A stretch of DNA of 64,000 nucleotides, from the NCBI GenBank assembly GCA_019095985.1, contig CM032661.1:29741636-29805635 (forward strand), read 5' to 3'. The notes under the pieces were generated by a model. That model was given only the letters and a program-made list of their open reading frames with translations, had not been told where the DNA came from and ran no database searches. This DNA is from Streblospio benedicti. Its lineage: Eukaryota > Annelida > Polychaeta > Spionida > Spionidae. Below, in pieces: positions 13,801 to 28,800 of the stretch. Within the stretch, counting starts at the first letter, position 1; each line of letters begins with the position of its first letter. A program made the position numbers and the translations under genes.

Positions 13801-16800
13801 TATTGAATAAAATTAAATTAATAAAAAATGTGTTTTAAATCGTTTCATGCAAGTAAACAAAGTATTTGGAGTGTTAACTTGGACATCAGCATATTTTGTG
13901 TTTCATAATGCATCGATAATTAAGTGCCTCTTCTGTCTAACATTATTGTGTTGTACAGTTGTAGTAGCTTATTTGAACATTTAGTAAACTTTACTAAAGA
14001 AATAAGAGACTCAGGATGTTATGTGACTACTATCTGGGTGTTGTGAATAGAATTATTCCAAGAAATATTAACAATAAAAATGCAGTCTTCATGAAGATGA
14101 TATCACACGTGTATTGCCGTTTGTTTACAGCAATCAACAGGAAAGGCAGCGCTGTATTCCACCAGATCTTGGACGAACACATGCTGACCACACGCAAGCG
14201 GGTGAGGACGTTATGAATTTACTTTGCACTACTAGTACTAAAAACTTGTTGACATTTATACCTTCTTTTTTATGGATAACTTAAAAAGTATCCCATCGAA
14301 TTGATGATATTTTATTGGAGGTTTTTTTCTGGTGCCGAAGTTTTAAATACTTTTGAACAATATATGTGAAAAGGTTTTAAAAGGTTGCAGTATGTTCAAT
14401 ACTTGCTAGTCGACTCATCTCAATAGGTTTGAAAGAGTTCACAGCAGTGCAGAGAAGTAAATATTAGAAATCTCTTTAGTGTGAACAACTGTCTTTCTTC
14501 ATAAAAACATTGTTAAATCAGTGCTAATTGTTTTCTATTTTCACATTACTTTGGTGGGCAGCATTGTATCCTGGTCACAAACATTTTCCCCATAATGATT
14601 ATGCTTAGAATCATCATTAATCATGAAAAAACCCATAATGCAATATGATTTTTCTATTCACCAAATTGATAATATTTTCTTTCTTGTTAGTAAATGTCAT
14701 TCCAAAATCAGGTCATATGTTATTGTTTCATAGTAGTGTGTCAAACATAGTTTATCCCAGCAACAAAAATCTATTGGTCGTATGATGTATCTTTGAAAAA
14801 TCGCTTAAAAAGATGAGAATTAAGTGTTCAAATAGCTTTGGTATTTTGCTTATTCTGTGAGGTTGAAAGCAAGGAGATAAATGTCCGTTTTTATTGCCCC
14901 TACAAAGGAAAAGAAACTTTGCAATATAACATGGTAGGGAACGTAATTAATTTCATCTATTTTTCCATGCAAAGTGACTTTGATCTGGGACGGCTTGAAT
15001 TAATGGGCAAAAATCATATCCATAAGCTTATGAAACGGAGTATAATTTTGTTACATAATGTGCTCACATATACATTGTTGCAGTGGCTGTTAATATTCTG
15101 TTTGATTATTATGAAAAATTAGCTCTCACTTGTTTGCACTTTTCCTTAGATTTTGTTCACTCAATATCTCTAGACATATAGTGATGAAAGATTAAGAAGC
15201 TATTGATGTAGTTACTTGAACTCGCTATGTAATCAACTGATATGTATTATATTTCGCATCCCCGAGGATGATACGTTACTTTTCTTGACGTCCCTGTATA
15301 TTGCAGGATTAGAATTGAGTGCATAAATAGGAGTATCACTTGGGTGTTGCCAGGGTATTATCAATGATATTATGTGTGCATACAAAGTTAATTCAAAGTA
15401 TAATATATTTCATTTGAAAATACTGATTCCAATATGCGCACATCTGTGTTCATTTGCGCATCAAGTGAAGTCTTACAGTTAGGAAGAAACAAAGAGCTAA
15501 TTAAATGGAATAATAACGTCTAAGAATACCATTTGTCTACTTCTAAATTATCAATGTACACATTTTGATTCTACGTATTCGAATTACCGTAAATTGCTGA
15601 TTTATAGCCTATCTGATTACTCGGCCCAAAATGTGTGTGATGGGAGAGAGCAATAGTTAGAAACTACTTAAAACAATCATGAGATTCAATATATCACCTA
15701 TCATCATTACAATGCGACTGAAACGTGTCTGGCCTGAGTTTCGATAAAACGGTGATGTAATCCTGCATACGCACTTTTGTTTTTGCCTTATAACATTGTT
15801 TCAATGCATTTTCTATGTTTTTAGCTGCCAAATTAAGGGATCGACTATTATTTGCAGATTCCTTTATATATGTTTGTCTAAAATCGAAACACAGACATCT
15901 CTTATTATGTATATGGTGATTATTGACAAATAAAAATCAACAAATTTTCAGTTTTGGGACCGCGTCGTCGGTTTGACGGCTTTATACTTTACACTGCCTT
16001 TACTTATCCATGTACATGTATCCTATCTAACTGTAGGAAATACGGATGGATTATTGTCAAAGTGAAAACAACGCTCTGCAGCAGGGCAAAAAAAAATCAA
16101 TATCACATTGTTCTTATTGTAATACACTGTAATTTAAAGGTCACTGAGCATTTCGATAGGGGGGCTTTTGATTGGTTGGATTTTGTTACCAACTTCCACA
16201 AATATTAAGGGGTTTAAATCACAGCTATATATTGCATATATAGTCATGAGATATGATATATGGCAGTTAAAAGTTTGGAATTAAGAACATGCAGCTCGAT
16301 GCTTTTACTGGTGTTCTGTACACAACTTCAAATGAAAAAAAAAACTAAAAAAAAACTTCATACATGTACATGTATTTGCATGCTGCTTTGGCTGTACGAA
16401 TCGTCCAATCAGCTGGGCTACATTCACAGATCAAAATGCTGGGAGGTAGCTCTAGCGTGTACACGTCAAAACCTTGGTTACATATACACATCAAAACGTT
16501 GATCTGGTGAACATAAAACTCAGCAACATGAATCAGTGATTATCAATCAGCAGTGAGATGGAAACGGGATCAGGTACACTGTTGTGCACTTTTACACCAT
16601 GGTCCAGCTGATGAAGGAAAATGAATGTAAATTAAACTTTGATTCTCATCAATTATACTTCAATTGGAATTTGGATTAATTCATCTTGTCAATGTGTTTT
16701 GTTTAGTTTCATGATTTGCTAAGTATAGGCGCATTTCCTAACAGGTAAACATGTGTGCAATAGAGAGCTTCCCTCTATACCAACCATCCCAAAAGTCGAT

Positions 16801-19800
16801 ATTTCACCACTAATTGTCACTGGAGTTTGACCATATGGAAAAGAATAATTTGAAATTGAATACTATTTTTATATGAAGTCTCAGATGAACTTGAAAAGAA
16901 ACCTCTGCCATTTCCAGCGCTATTTCCATATTAGAATATTAAAACTATATATTCTATAATTCAACCTTCAAGAAAGTTCTGGACTAGTTTAGCTAAAGTC
17001 GAACTGGATAAATATATGAGGTTTTTACTTTGGTTTCAGTACATGCCCTCGGACTCGCACCAACATTGTCATTTACTTGTACATAAATAGGATGAAAACC
17101 TTCTCATTATAGTTCACTGGTTATTGGCTGTCCATTGGGGCGGAAAAGTTGGTCCGTACACTCACTTGGCAGAGACATTTTAACATCATGCTTCATACAT
17201 AAGTAAAGACTGGAATTCTCAATAATCGTCTTTGTTTCCTAGATAGTTTCATCTATAATTCAAAGGGTATCATGTTTCAAGTTATGCTAGTGCTCAACAA
17301 GATACAGGTTTTAGATGATATAGATGCAATATATGCAATCAATAAGACTTCTACTTTAAGAATCTATTTTATTTCATATTGATCACATGTCATTTCATTG
17401 TATTTATGTTTTTTGTAATGTACAACGGTTCCAATTTTAGCAGTATTGAACTTGAGTTGAACAGATCCAAACAATCACATAGAAAGACATTTGTGAGAAA
17501 ATTTTGACAGCCACAATGCACACTCTGCACTAGGATTTACATGTATATATAGTATCAGTCTATTCAAATAATTTGGCTGCTACTGCTTTTGATTTACTGT
17601 ACATACAGCATCAAATGAAAACACTTGTCCTTTCTTGTCCAAGCAAATGTTTCTTTTTACTTTTAGAGAAAGAACTTCACTAAGCATTGCTCAGCGTGTA
17701 TAAACCATTATGTTTATTAACAATATACATGTACCCGTTTATAAGGACCATTATATCCCCTGTCAAGGTACATGTATGTCTACACAAATTTTACTTGTCA
17801 AGTTTTAGTTGCACAAAGCTTTTGTACTGAGGTATTGGCAAACAACAATGGAAAATGATCACTGTTGTAGAGGTGAATGTCAGTTCGTGAACTGCATAAA
17901 TTGTATGGAAAAAATGTATATATCTCTTAATCCAATTTTCCTATTGATTTTGACCTTTTAATACACTAAAAGCAGTGATCATGAGTATATAGAATACCTT
18001 CTTTAGTGAGAATATGTTGTACTTGTATACATGTACATAAGATGCGTCAAATAAGATAAATGCGTACGCCGTATACAACCAGTCACGAATGTGGTACATG
18101 TATTTATGCTTGTCACTTAAGTGTAAGAACAGTTGTGTCTGTCGTTGTTACGTGGTACACCCTCATGCAGCTTACTGGCAAAGCCTATTGAAGAAATTTA
18201 TATGAAGTTGTTGTTCAAACAAGTGGTTCATTTTTTGCCAATGAAACTTGCAATCCATTCTTCTATCTGAATATGGAAATAAGAAAACTATCTCATGTAA
18301 TTAACTCAACTACCATATTTATAATGTTTTTGCGCAAGATTTTGCTTAAACTATACAAAAACACCCCAGACACTGATTATCAATATCATTTGCAAATTGT
18401 ACCTGTACCTGTATTTCTGGGTTGCTGTGACATGATAAACAGTCAGATCACATGCTATGATGACGCTTATGACTATTACATTAGCCCTGTCAGTTCCCAT
18501 CCTGGTTGTTATTTTCATGTTGATTGTGTCTGATGAAAAATATCATCACAGCAGTAGACAGACTTCCCTCTAATGATCAGACGCTGCCCACGTAAGGCAA
18601 TAGTCTTCTTCTTAGTCACCCACACCTTGTAATTGTCATTCATAGTATTGTTTTGTATTTGCTCATTGTCTTTAGATTGAATTAGCTTTGTTTAATGTCT
18701 ACATACATGTATGATTGTGCAACGGTATACATGTACATGCATGCCATGGGCAATCAAATGGAAAACACATCATTTTGTATCAGGGCTTCATTGTGTTTAG
18801 AATTTTGTTTTGCACAGAGATTTACATAATCGTTAGGAATTATTTATAGGGCTTGTCAGTCTTTCAAGAATTTCTACTTTTTTGCATTTAGTTAATGTGT
18901 GCCTTTGATAATGGACATTTTTGTTAAGAAATTGCAAATCACTGTCATAAACATTAAACATGATAAAAGCGTTACATGGGATAAGTGTGTAAATACTATC
19001 ATTCTAAGGGCTGGTGTGTAATTGTAAATCTTCGTGTACGTAACAATATCTTCTTTTGTTCTGAATGTTTTCATACCTGACAGGAGCGATTCCTAAGGTA
19101 TGTTAAAACTGTTCTCCATCTTCATAAATTTGATAAAACTCTGGGATATGGTTGTTTTGTAAATCACAGATTTAAATGCTTTTCTTGTCACTTCTGGATG
19201 TTAGTGATCAATTAACTGCTCATGGCAAGATCCGAGTTTATTCTACCAATGTAAAACCGGGCAGGGATCTTGTTTATATAATGAGCCGATTGAAAGTGTT
19301 TGAAAGTGCTCACCAACTTCATGCACGATACATGTACATGTGACGTCCACTTTTCACATAAGTTTTTTTATATTCCATATTCTGTCCCCATGTACCGAAA
19401 AATGTCAAAAAAGTATCGAACGTATAGCGTAAGTGCTTGAAATGGAATAGTATAGCACAAGTGCATTGGAGCAATAATGGAAAAGGCAGTGTTTGTCATG
19501 ATCACGTAGCGCGCATTGTTTTTGTACATTTTGCTTTTGCGGCTGAACGGATAGGGAGTTGGACTCGTGACCAGAAGGTCGTGGGTTCGATTCCCGGTCA
19601 GTCTGGTTGTGAATGTTGAGCAAAGCTACCTCTAACAGGTTATACACTGCTCCCTGGTACCTTCACATTAAATAAGTACAGGTCAGGTGGGTGAACGCTA
19701 ATGTGAGTGATAAGCACGTATGCGCTACAATAGTAATATACTGTATGCTCCCCAAAGAGTTAACAAAGATATAGTGTGACAAGGATGCCAATGACCTGGT

Positions 19801-22800
19801 GTAAATATCAAGTCGCTTGCGCACGATAGCAGTGAATTGGCACTGTAAATAAGCACATTTGCATTTATATTTTCGTGATCAAATCCTGGATCCCATGTCA
19901 CCAGCATCACATTTGTCCCACTGTAGCTGTATCTTGTTTTGCCAGCTGTGCACATGATTGTGCATGAGTAGGATGCTTTTGGCTTGTTTAATGCCAAATT
20001 TGTTATTGGAAGCTTTCCGTTCATATGAATACAATATGCTTGCATCTGAAACGTCAATGTATTGATGGTTGTAGACAGTATTTCAAGTTGAAAACCAAAT
20101 TTCTGATAATAGGCAGACCGTTGTTGTCAAATTTTTATCCGTAAACTTTTTAAATGTTTATATCCTGTTACATCTATATGCCCTTGTACTTTTATGTACA
20201 AGGATACAGTATATTTTTACACGAACCACATTAAAAGGTCGTATGCTGTAATTCCTGTGAAACAACAGCAACCAATATTGTTTCAGTTTCATCTTTCTAA
20301 TAACGGTACATGTGGGCAAACGAATGTAAAAATGCTAAATTGTTGTGTGGCGTGATTGGGAATCTTTGCCATTTCTGGTAAATCTTAGCAGCTGTGTGAA
20401 GTTTTAGATATACCGGTAACATGTTCTCTTGCAGGTGATACTAGCATTGATTCTGTCCTTCTGTCATCTAGAATAAGGGGTATACGCTTTTCCTTGAAAC
20501 CAGATGTTTGCCAACATTTCTAGGGTAAATTATTGTTATTGTTTAGGTTTCTTGAACATTTCCATGGTTATTTGAAATATATGATTAGGTAGATAAATGT
20601 TTTCCTATAAGGCCTGTCACACAGATTCAACACATTAATCATGCATGAAAAAAACCCAGGATTTTCGGCAATACGTGAAACATCTGTTTTAAACGGTAAG
20701 CATACATGTACATGTGCAATAAGTCTTTGATGCAGCCATGTGTGTGCTTATATGTTGAGGGCTGACAATATGTGGAGAAGTATTTTAGATTGTCCAAACT
20801 TTCTACATTGCATAAAATCGATAATTTACGCGCCCAGTTCATGCACATGATGCCGGACATGCGCTATTCATCTGTGAAATTAAAGGGGAAGAACATGGAG
20901 TTCACATCGCGTATTGGTCATGTTTGGATGTGTCAACGCATGTCCTAGTTGGCTTGTCATGTCTTCCACGTATTAATAACTAATGTATTACTTATACTGG
21001 TATTACACCGTAATATGACAATTTTGGTAATGAAATGTTCCGTGTCAATGTGTCATGTATGTGTCAAATTTCGACGCATAGACCCCAGTTTCTAGCGCGT
21101 ATGCATTTGTACGTGAACCATGCGTGTTTGGTAAGTTTAGCCTCTGTGAAAGAGGCATACCAACGAAAGATCAATGGGAAATAAAATTCTATATTTACCA
21201 TGGCTTTATGTGCAAAATGCCAAAATATTATATTTTCACTAAATTTTCATGTAGATTTACTTCTAGATAAATAATGTCAATTGGACATTGGAGAAAATAA
21301 CTCTCAAAATATGTTATTTAGAAAAGAAGCAAAAAAAACCTGAAATTCAAGATCTAATATCTTCTGATATAATGTAGATGATATTTCAGACCAAAGTTGT
21401 ATTTAATTAAAGTGAAAAAGCATCTTGTTTCTTGGCGGTCTCTTGCTATGTGTGGTTTGGACAGGCCAACCACAAATTACAGTGTACATGTACACGCATA
21501 TTCCGCATGCATCTATTACATTTCATTGTCAATTCTTCAATTCCTTTATAAGAAAAATAATATAAAAGATGGTCACTTTAATTTAAAACGTTTTATGTGA
21601 TGGAATTAGTGACCAGTGTTTTGGGAATGATTTTTGTCAAATTTTTAGTTTTCTGGTATGATGTAATTTTTTTAAAAGATGGAAACTAGATTCAAAAGAA
21701 ATAGAAAAAAAAATGAAATAGATATTTATTATTATTCATTTATTTTCTTGTGTTTCAAATAGGAAGATTTGAATGAAAGTTCATTTCATGTGTTACAGAA
21801 AGCATTCTGCATTGTCAACCTAATTACATGTATACATGTGCATGTATCCATTCTTGTGTACTTATCGACTTATTGGACATAGCAAATGTGTATTCTATAT
21901 GTATGCACAATTTGTTAATGATAAACTGCTAATATGTCTTCGTTTTACATATATAAAAGGCGTATAGCACAATAATAGATTCAAGTTTGCCCCAAGAATT
22001 TCTGAAAAAAATTATGTACCGAGATCATAGTTTCATGGACATAAACACAGTTGTCTGACAGTGTAATCTCCAATGCCAAAAATAAATGAAAGTGCTATTA
22101 TTAATTAGCAGTGTCTGACTATAAAACCACCATAGAATTTAATTTTAGACTGTAGGTGTAAGTGAAGTTTGAAATGAGAAAATCTGCTGATACCTGCATG
22201 AAGAAGAGAAAGAATATTTTTTCAACCAAACATGCATGTCCATTTAAATACTATGGCCTTTATTAGTGTGATATCTAAAGGTCAATCTTTGGTGGACATT
22301 TGTATGAATTGGTATTAACATAAGCTTTCAATAGTCCTCATATTTTTACGTGATCCAGATATTTGAAAATGAGCCTCTATTTGATGTTGAGGCACAAGGG
22401 CCTCTAGATAGAAAATTGTCATAAATGATCTATTCTATTGTATTCTTGTTCCCCGATTGGCATATATTGAACAAAAGATTATTTACAATATACAATATTT
22501 ACGGTATATATCATATACATAGATATACATATCTACTTTGATGCAGATGCCCATGGTTTGATATCACCAACCTTCGTCTTGGGCCTATCCTGATACCTTT
22601 ACCCATACCACCACCAAATGCACGCACTTGTATAACCCTACAGCCGCCAATGAGAAGGCAGCAGCAGCAGCAAGTCAGAGAGAAAGAGTAGACTGCTGCC
22701 TCTTCATATAAATGGCTGTCCTCTCACTTTGTGTGTCAAATCACTACATATAGTGACCCTACAAGTTGATATTGTATCTTAGGATTATCTCCCATGTGTG

Positions 22801-25800
22801 TATGAATGGATACAGCTGTCATACAGGTACGTTTGGACTAAGCTAGCTGTTTCGATTCAGGTTTTGAGTAGATAAAATATGAGGATTGAGCCACGGTACT
22901 GTTGGTGGATACTGTCACATTACACGCGCTCGTTTCTGTCATTGACCTTTTTTTGTACTCAGTTTTCTAACTTTATTCAATGTTGTGACTTGTACTTATG
23001 AATTGTAAACTTATCTAGAGATAGTCAGAGTCTGTTCTGTATGTGATAGTTATCTTACACTGTACTACGTGAATGGAAAGAAGTGTGTACAGCATGTATA
23101 TTAGGGGTTTCCATTCATGAAGCCAGGACTTGGGTCTGTAACCCTTTATCTGTCAGTCGTTCTTTATGCTAAGATTTGTATCTAATTTCGTGTGTAATTC
23201 ATTTTTACCATATGAATTTGACGGGAAAATCCTTAAATAAAGAGTTTGTTGTTTATGATAAGTGGAATTGGTCAATATTTCATCGATAAAGCATTCACAT
23301 CCGCTTCATTTGTTTGCATTGTTCAAAATCCGCTGTCAGAATATATGTTTAACTGAATGTCGACTTAGTGCTTTCTTTTAATTGAACTAGGTTTTTAAGA
23401 ATCGACCATAAAACTTAGATTTATACAAGATCCATTTGCTACAAATTTGCATCTAATGTCTATAAAATCACTCGACCCTAAGTACATGTATAGGTAAACC
23501 TGTCCTCAGCTTCCACTATGAAGCGAAATGACAAGTTGTGAACTTGTTCAGTCCAACATATAGTTTTGAGAAATATAACACTTGAAACAAACATTATACC
23601 TGTCTATATTTATATAAAAAGAAGGATACTTTTTGGTACTAGTTAATAATAAATCCACAATCATTGTGATTAGTTTTCCTTTTTCTGTCAAAGCATGTAC
23701 TAAAACATGCTAAAGGCTGGAGAATATTTTGGCTGTTGGCCTTGAACTTGACCTTGGATAAACAGATCATTTGGATCTGTCAGACAAGAGAGACTCATAG
23801 CAACACTCAGTGATTTCCTGATTCACGTTTAGTCACTCGTGGAGCAACCAATATTGCTAATTGTGGGTTGAACAAATAAATTGGTATGACAAAACAATGA
23901 CAAAATTACAAGAAAAATGTCGATGCATATAATTTCAATTAAATTTGTTGTCTCTCAACCAGTTGGTTGGGAGTTTGAGTCTTGCTGAGGTATTGTGTAT
24001 GTATATTTAGGGGTGAGGTTCTTTAGTGCAACCAAATTCTAAACACAATGTATTGTGTAGACCATATTTATGTGATCACAATTCAGTTGGTCTGAATCAA
24101 CGAGGAAATAAAAAGACAACATCTGTATAAATCAAGTGTATACTTTTGTTGCTGGTTTTATGGAGACAAAACCCTCAAAATGTCAGGACCAGATTTTGGG
24201 TATCAATGCCACTTTGTTTCAATATCATTTGTAGAACATATATGTACAGGTACATAAAATATATACATTTAATATAGAAAACCTTTTTTAAAATTGGTTC
24301 ATTATGTAGTCATTTATTGACAAGAAAATTCCTTAAATTTATATGAATAAGTTTCACCAATTCATACTGTTGATTGGAGGTACACAAAGGTGTTGGTGTG
24401 GGTTAGTCATGGTGGTCTGTTTCCATGAATTTGTTAATGAAGGGCTTTGAATCCATAATCTCTTGTTGCTGAAAGAGCAAGGCACATAAGGTGCAAGTAA
24501 TGGAAGTGTTTTTTTATGGTAAAGGTCTACATCTCTTTGTAAAATGGTGAAAAACTATCTTATCATTTTCACTATTTTTATAGATTAAACTACAGATTTC
24601 TTGTAGATTGGATCTATGGTGTTACTTTTAGGCTTCTTTGTTACATGCATAGAGCCTACATATAGAACAGAAACTTTGTTTATATTTGTTTATACACGTG
24701 GAGCACTCTTGGTTCAATATGAGGAGTATGTTGCTACTGCGTCATTTCAATTGATCACTTCAATGTACACAATACATGAACTCGGCCACCAATATGAGAA
24801 ATATCAGACTTCTCCATAGGACAGGTATTGTGAAAAATGTACCCATCCTAACTAAGATTTACACGTCCAAATCAACAAACTCCATATAATGTAGATACTA
24901 GTATTTACAGTGACTGAGGTGTGGACAAAAATGTTATCCGTTTTGAACGAAAAGAACGGGTACTTATCCATGGCCCTGTCATTATGATTTTACTTAAACT
25001 GTGGAATCAAGTCAGAAATTACAGAATTATTGGAAAATTCACCCCTAATTCATTTGCCAATTTATTTTAATGATTCTCCTATTCAACTTGTTGCTTGGTT
25101 GTACTTGAAAGTACAATGTAGGCTACTTACAAAAAACTTTTTGTACCTAATAACTATATTGGGCTTTATTTCTTCAGAAATGTTTCAAACAATTCATATG
25201 CGCAACATAAGTATGTATGTAAGTTTATGATTCTTACCTTCTAATTATCGTGATTAGAATATTGAAGGACTCTCTTAGTCAATACAATGTAATATTTGTT
25301 GTTGTTGTCATTACTTTTAATCAGTACATGTACATATAGCTCAACTTTTATATTGAAAAGAAAAGAAAATTGATTTTATTTCGATTGAGTTGATAGCACA
25401 TTGTTACCTAGCTGTCCTCTAAGTTCGCTTTCAACCGTAGCAAATATTGATTTACCCTTATGTATCGCGATAGACGTCATCTCAAAATAAATGAAAAAGA
25501 TCCATATGCTTACAGTTGTTATTGCCAAGTAACTCGATTCAGGATGAGTTTTTTAAATATTTCTCACATTTGTGACGCACAGTTTCAAAAGTTCAAATTC
25601 TAGTTATTTCTTTCATGTTGGCTATGCATGATTATAATTTTTAACAAATTAAGTGTGAACACCACCAAGTGGATAAATTATTTTAGTGCAATTTATTGAT
25701 AGATATCTAAAGTCTAAGCTGTTTAAACCAGCTTCTTAATAAAATCACGATACAGATACATGTGAAATATCAAAGAACTAGTGTCCTACTTATTTTCGGC

Positions 25801-28800
25801 CTAATATATTCTTGGATGGTAATGAGATAATGCTAGTGCAGTACTGATATGACTGTAAGGTCATGCACATTAATATGTGCCACCTGTTGACCTTACAAGG
25901 CCAACTGCAATATTGCTGTTCTTTGCTTGCACTGTAGTTGCTTGCTTGTGTGAAAGACTTCTGAGGCTATAGCTATCATCACGTTTTTAACATCAAATGC
26001 CCTCCAGAAACATGTTATGTAAATAGACCCCAGCGTTCCTTGAAGTATCTTCTACACGAAGACACTTGTGACTTAATTGCAATAAACTGTACAGCACTTA
26101 CAGCATGGGATATGAAATGTAATAAAAATGTGTAGCTTTTAGGCAACTATCAATCAAATGTACAATGCCTCATTATTTTTATGTCCAGTTGGAGCTAACC
26201 TTTTCATTTACCTAAGCACCTAGTTTCAATATCTGTTTTGTGTATGTGTTTGTAATTGTCCCATCACCATTGGGCATCACCTCCTTAGATTGTTTTGATT
26301 TTTCATAGAATAATGGGGTACAGACACTTTCAGTTTTGTTATTTTCTTCTAGCTAGAGACGTTACTCTTTCTGTAGTCTTTTTTAATAGAAATTACCAAT
26401 AATAATAGAAATAAGGACATTAATTGAAAACTGATATAATTAAAGACATAAATATAAATTAATGCGTATGTGTACAATCTTTTAAAAATGCAATTGTTTG
26501 TGATCTATTGAAAGTTGGCTGCTATTTCTATGTAAACAGTGTGTTTCTTGGAGCTTTTGTTGTAATGATTCATTCTCCTGTGTATACCCACGCAGCCAAT
26601 ATTGATGAACAAAAATGAACCATGTTTCTACATTGCCTAAGTGATTGATTTTCCCGCATTGAAAATGATAGATTTTGAAAAGTAACAAATTGTTATTAGG
26701 TTTATCATAAAAAAATATCTTATAATTTTTGGTATTACATGTACGTTTTCTTTCTATACTGGAGTTTCAAAATGTAACAACATTTTCAAAATGGTTTAGG
26801 TTTTATTATTAAAGCTTTTCAGAACCCTACACATATCTTATAATTAAATCCATTAATTAATGTGTAGCTTTTGGTTGCTTTGATATGTGATTAACATTTT
26901 TGAAAAATGCGATGTAATATTGATTTCTCAAGAGTGTTTAGCGTGTCATAAATAGCAGTGAGTAATAAAACCCCGGATGAGCATAAACAAATGATATTGC
27001 ATATGTTCATGTATCAACCTATTGGCATTATTCCTTCTCAGGATGTCCCTTTCTGCTGGAAATCTAATAATATAATAGAGAATATCCAACTGCACTGGCA
27101 ATTACTGTATGGAGCTCGCAATTGACATGGGTTGGATTACCAGACGTAATTTGTAATTGAGAGTTATTTTAAGCTTTATTTGATTAGTTTCAATTCCTTA
27201 TTTATCTATAGAACATTTCTAACTGATTGGATGGTATTTTCCCCAAACATAAGTTGCTGATTTAAAAGTTTTTAAATGTTTCAAGTTCTTTGCTCGTTTT
27301 TAGTAAAATATCTTTCACTCAGGGATGAATTTTTGTTCTGGAACAGTTCTTATAACTTCTTGTAATAATGCATTCATGGAAAACCACTAAGAAAAACGCT
27401 GCTCAAACATAGACAATTATGGAAAACTGTTAAGACCACTTTTCTCTACCACGTGCAATGTGTTAATAGAGATGGCCTTGGGTCCCATGACGTCAAATCT
27501 TTCTTGCTCACAGATGGAGGTTTAGTGGTTTTATACGGTACAGAGATCATCCATTTGTAGAACATGTTTGGCATAAGAATAAATGTTCTTTACAAAAACG
27601 TTTTCATCCTATTGAAAATTGTAAATGTTCAATACAAAAAATAGGATTTCTGAAAGGATTGTTATGAAGCGAGGGTGAAAAATACTCTGTCGATCACACG
27701 GGGAAGTTTAGTCTTCATATTATTCAACATGTAAGCTTGGCATCAATAGTTTGAAATGCATAGAAGAACATAGAATATAATAGATGGAAATTTCTTATTG
27801 GCGATAGATGCATGGAAGAAACATACATGTACATGGTTTTCATGAAAATTCCTTGTTGGGTGTAACAATTTTCTCCAAATATTTGAATTTTATATATGGT
27901 ATAACATGTATGTTGAATTGGTTAATTGGTGTCAGTTTCTCATGTTCGTGCAATTCTTTAAACAATTTTAAAGCAATATCAAGAACAATCTGTAGAAAAT
28001 TCGTAATGTGAATTACGTGTCAATGACATTTAGTAGGAAGGAAAAAAATCTATGGAAAATGTGTATGAAGAGTTAGGATGTCATGTCGTTTTTGTACTCT
28101 TCAATCTCACAAATTCATGTTAATGGCTAATATCATTGAAGGCAATCCAGAATAATAAGGTCATAACACTGTTACTGTAACAATGCATCGATTCACTCGC
28201 ATTACCCGTTCGTTCACACCATAGACTACAGTGTAATAGTGTGTATGGCCTTAGTCATATTCCAAGTTTGTCTACCTGTTAATTACAACAATTATAGAAA
28301 TACTAAAACTGTAGACCGTGCCACTGTGTAGTATGAACATTTGACAACTCTTAAAGCCAACATTTAACATTGTCAGCTGGTTAAATATGTCTATTTCCTA
28401 ACCGGGACATTTTATTTGCATTCGCAATAACCTAAGCATTAACGCTATCATGGTCGTCATAAGCCATTGCTGAGTTAACCAATATAGTTTGTAATGGAAG
28501 ACCAAGGCCATCTAAAGACAGTGTTCTGTCCCTTATATATACTCTCTTGTTCAGCTCAGTTGACAAGGTCGGTTGTTGTATTCAATGGCTTACATTTTGT
28601 ATTGTGCATTATAGCTATGTCTTCATCATATTTACACGTATAATGACTTTTTCACTCAAAACCTAATGATACTTCAATCTCTGTATTTCATATTCATGGA
28701 TTCAAACCTGTGATCTGAGGTTTCAATTTCAGGCTTCAGCAAAATTCATGTGATTATTGTTATAGCCCAGAGAGTTAACTCGGATTGATAAGGCTTTACT

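Noticed and set aside
19540-19610. Functional tRNA gene
   Set aside because: The B box is good but the anticodon and acceptor stems do not pair properly, so it is better read as a SINE head.
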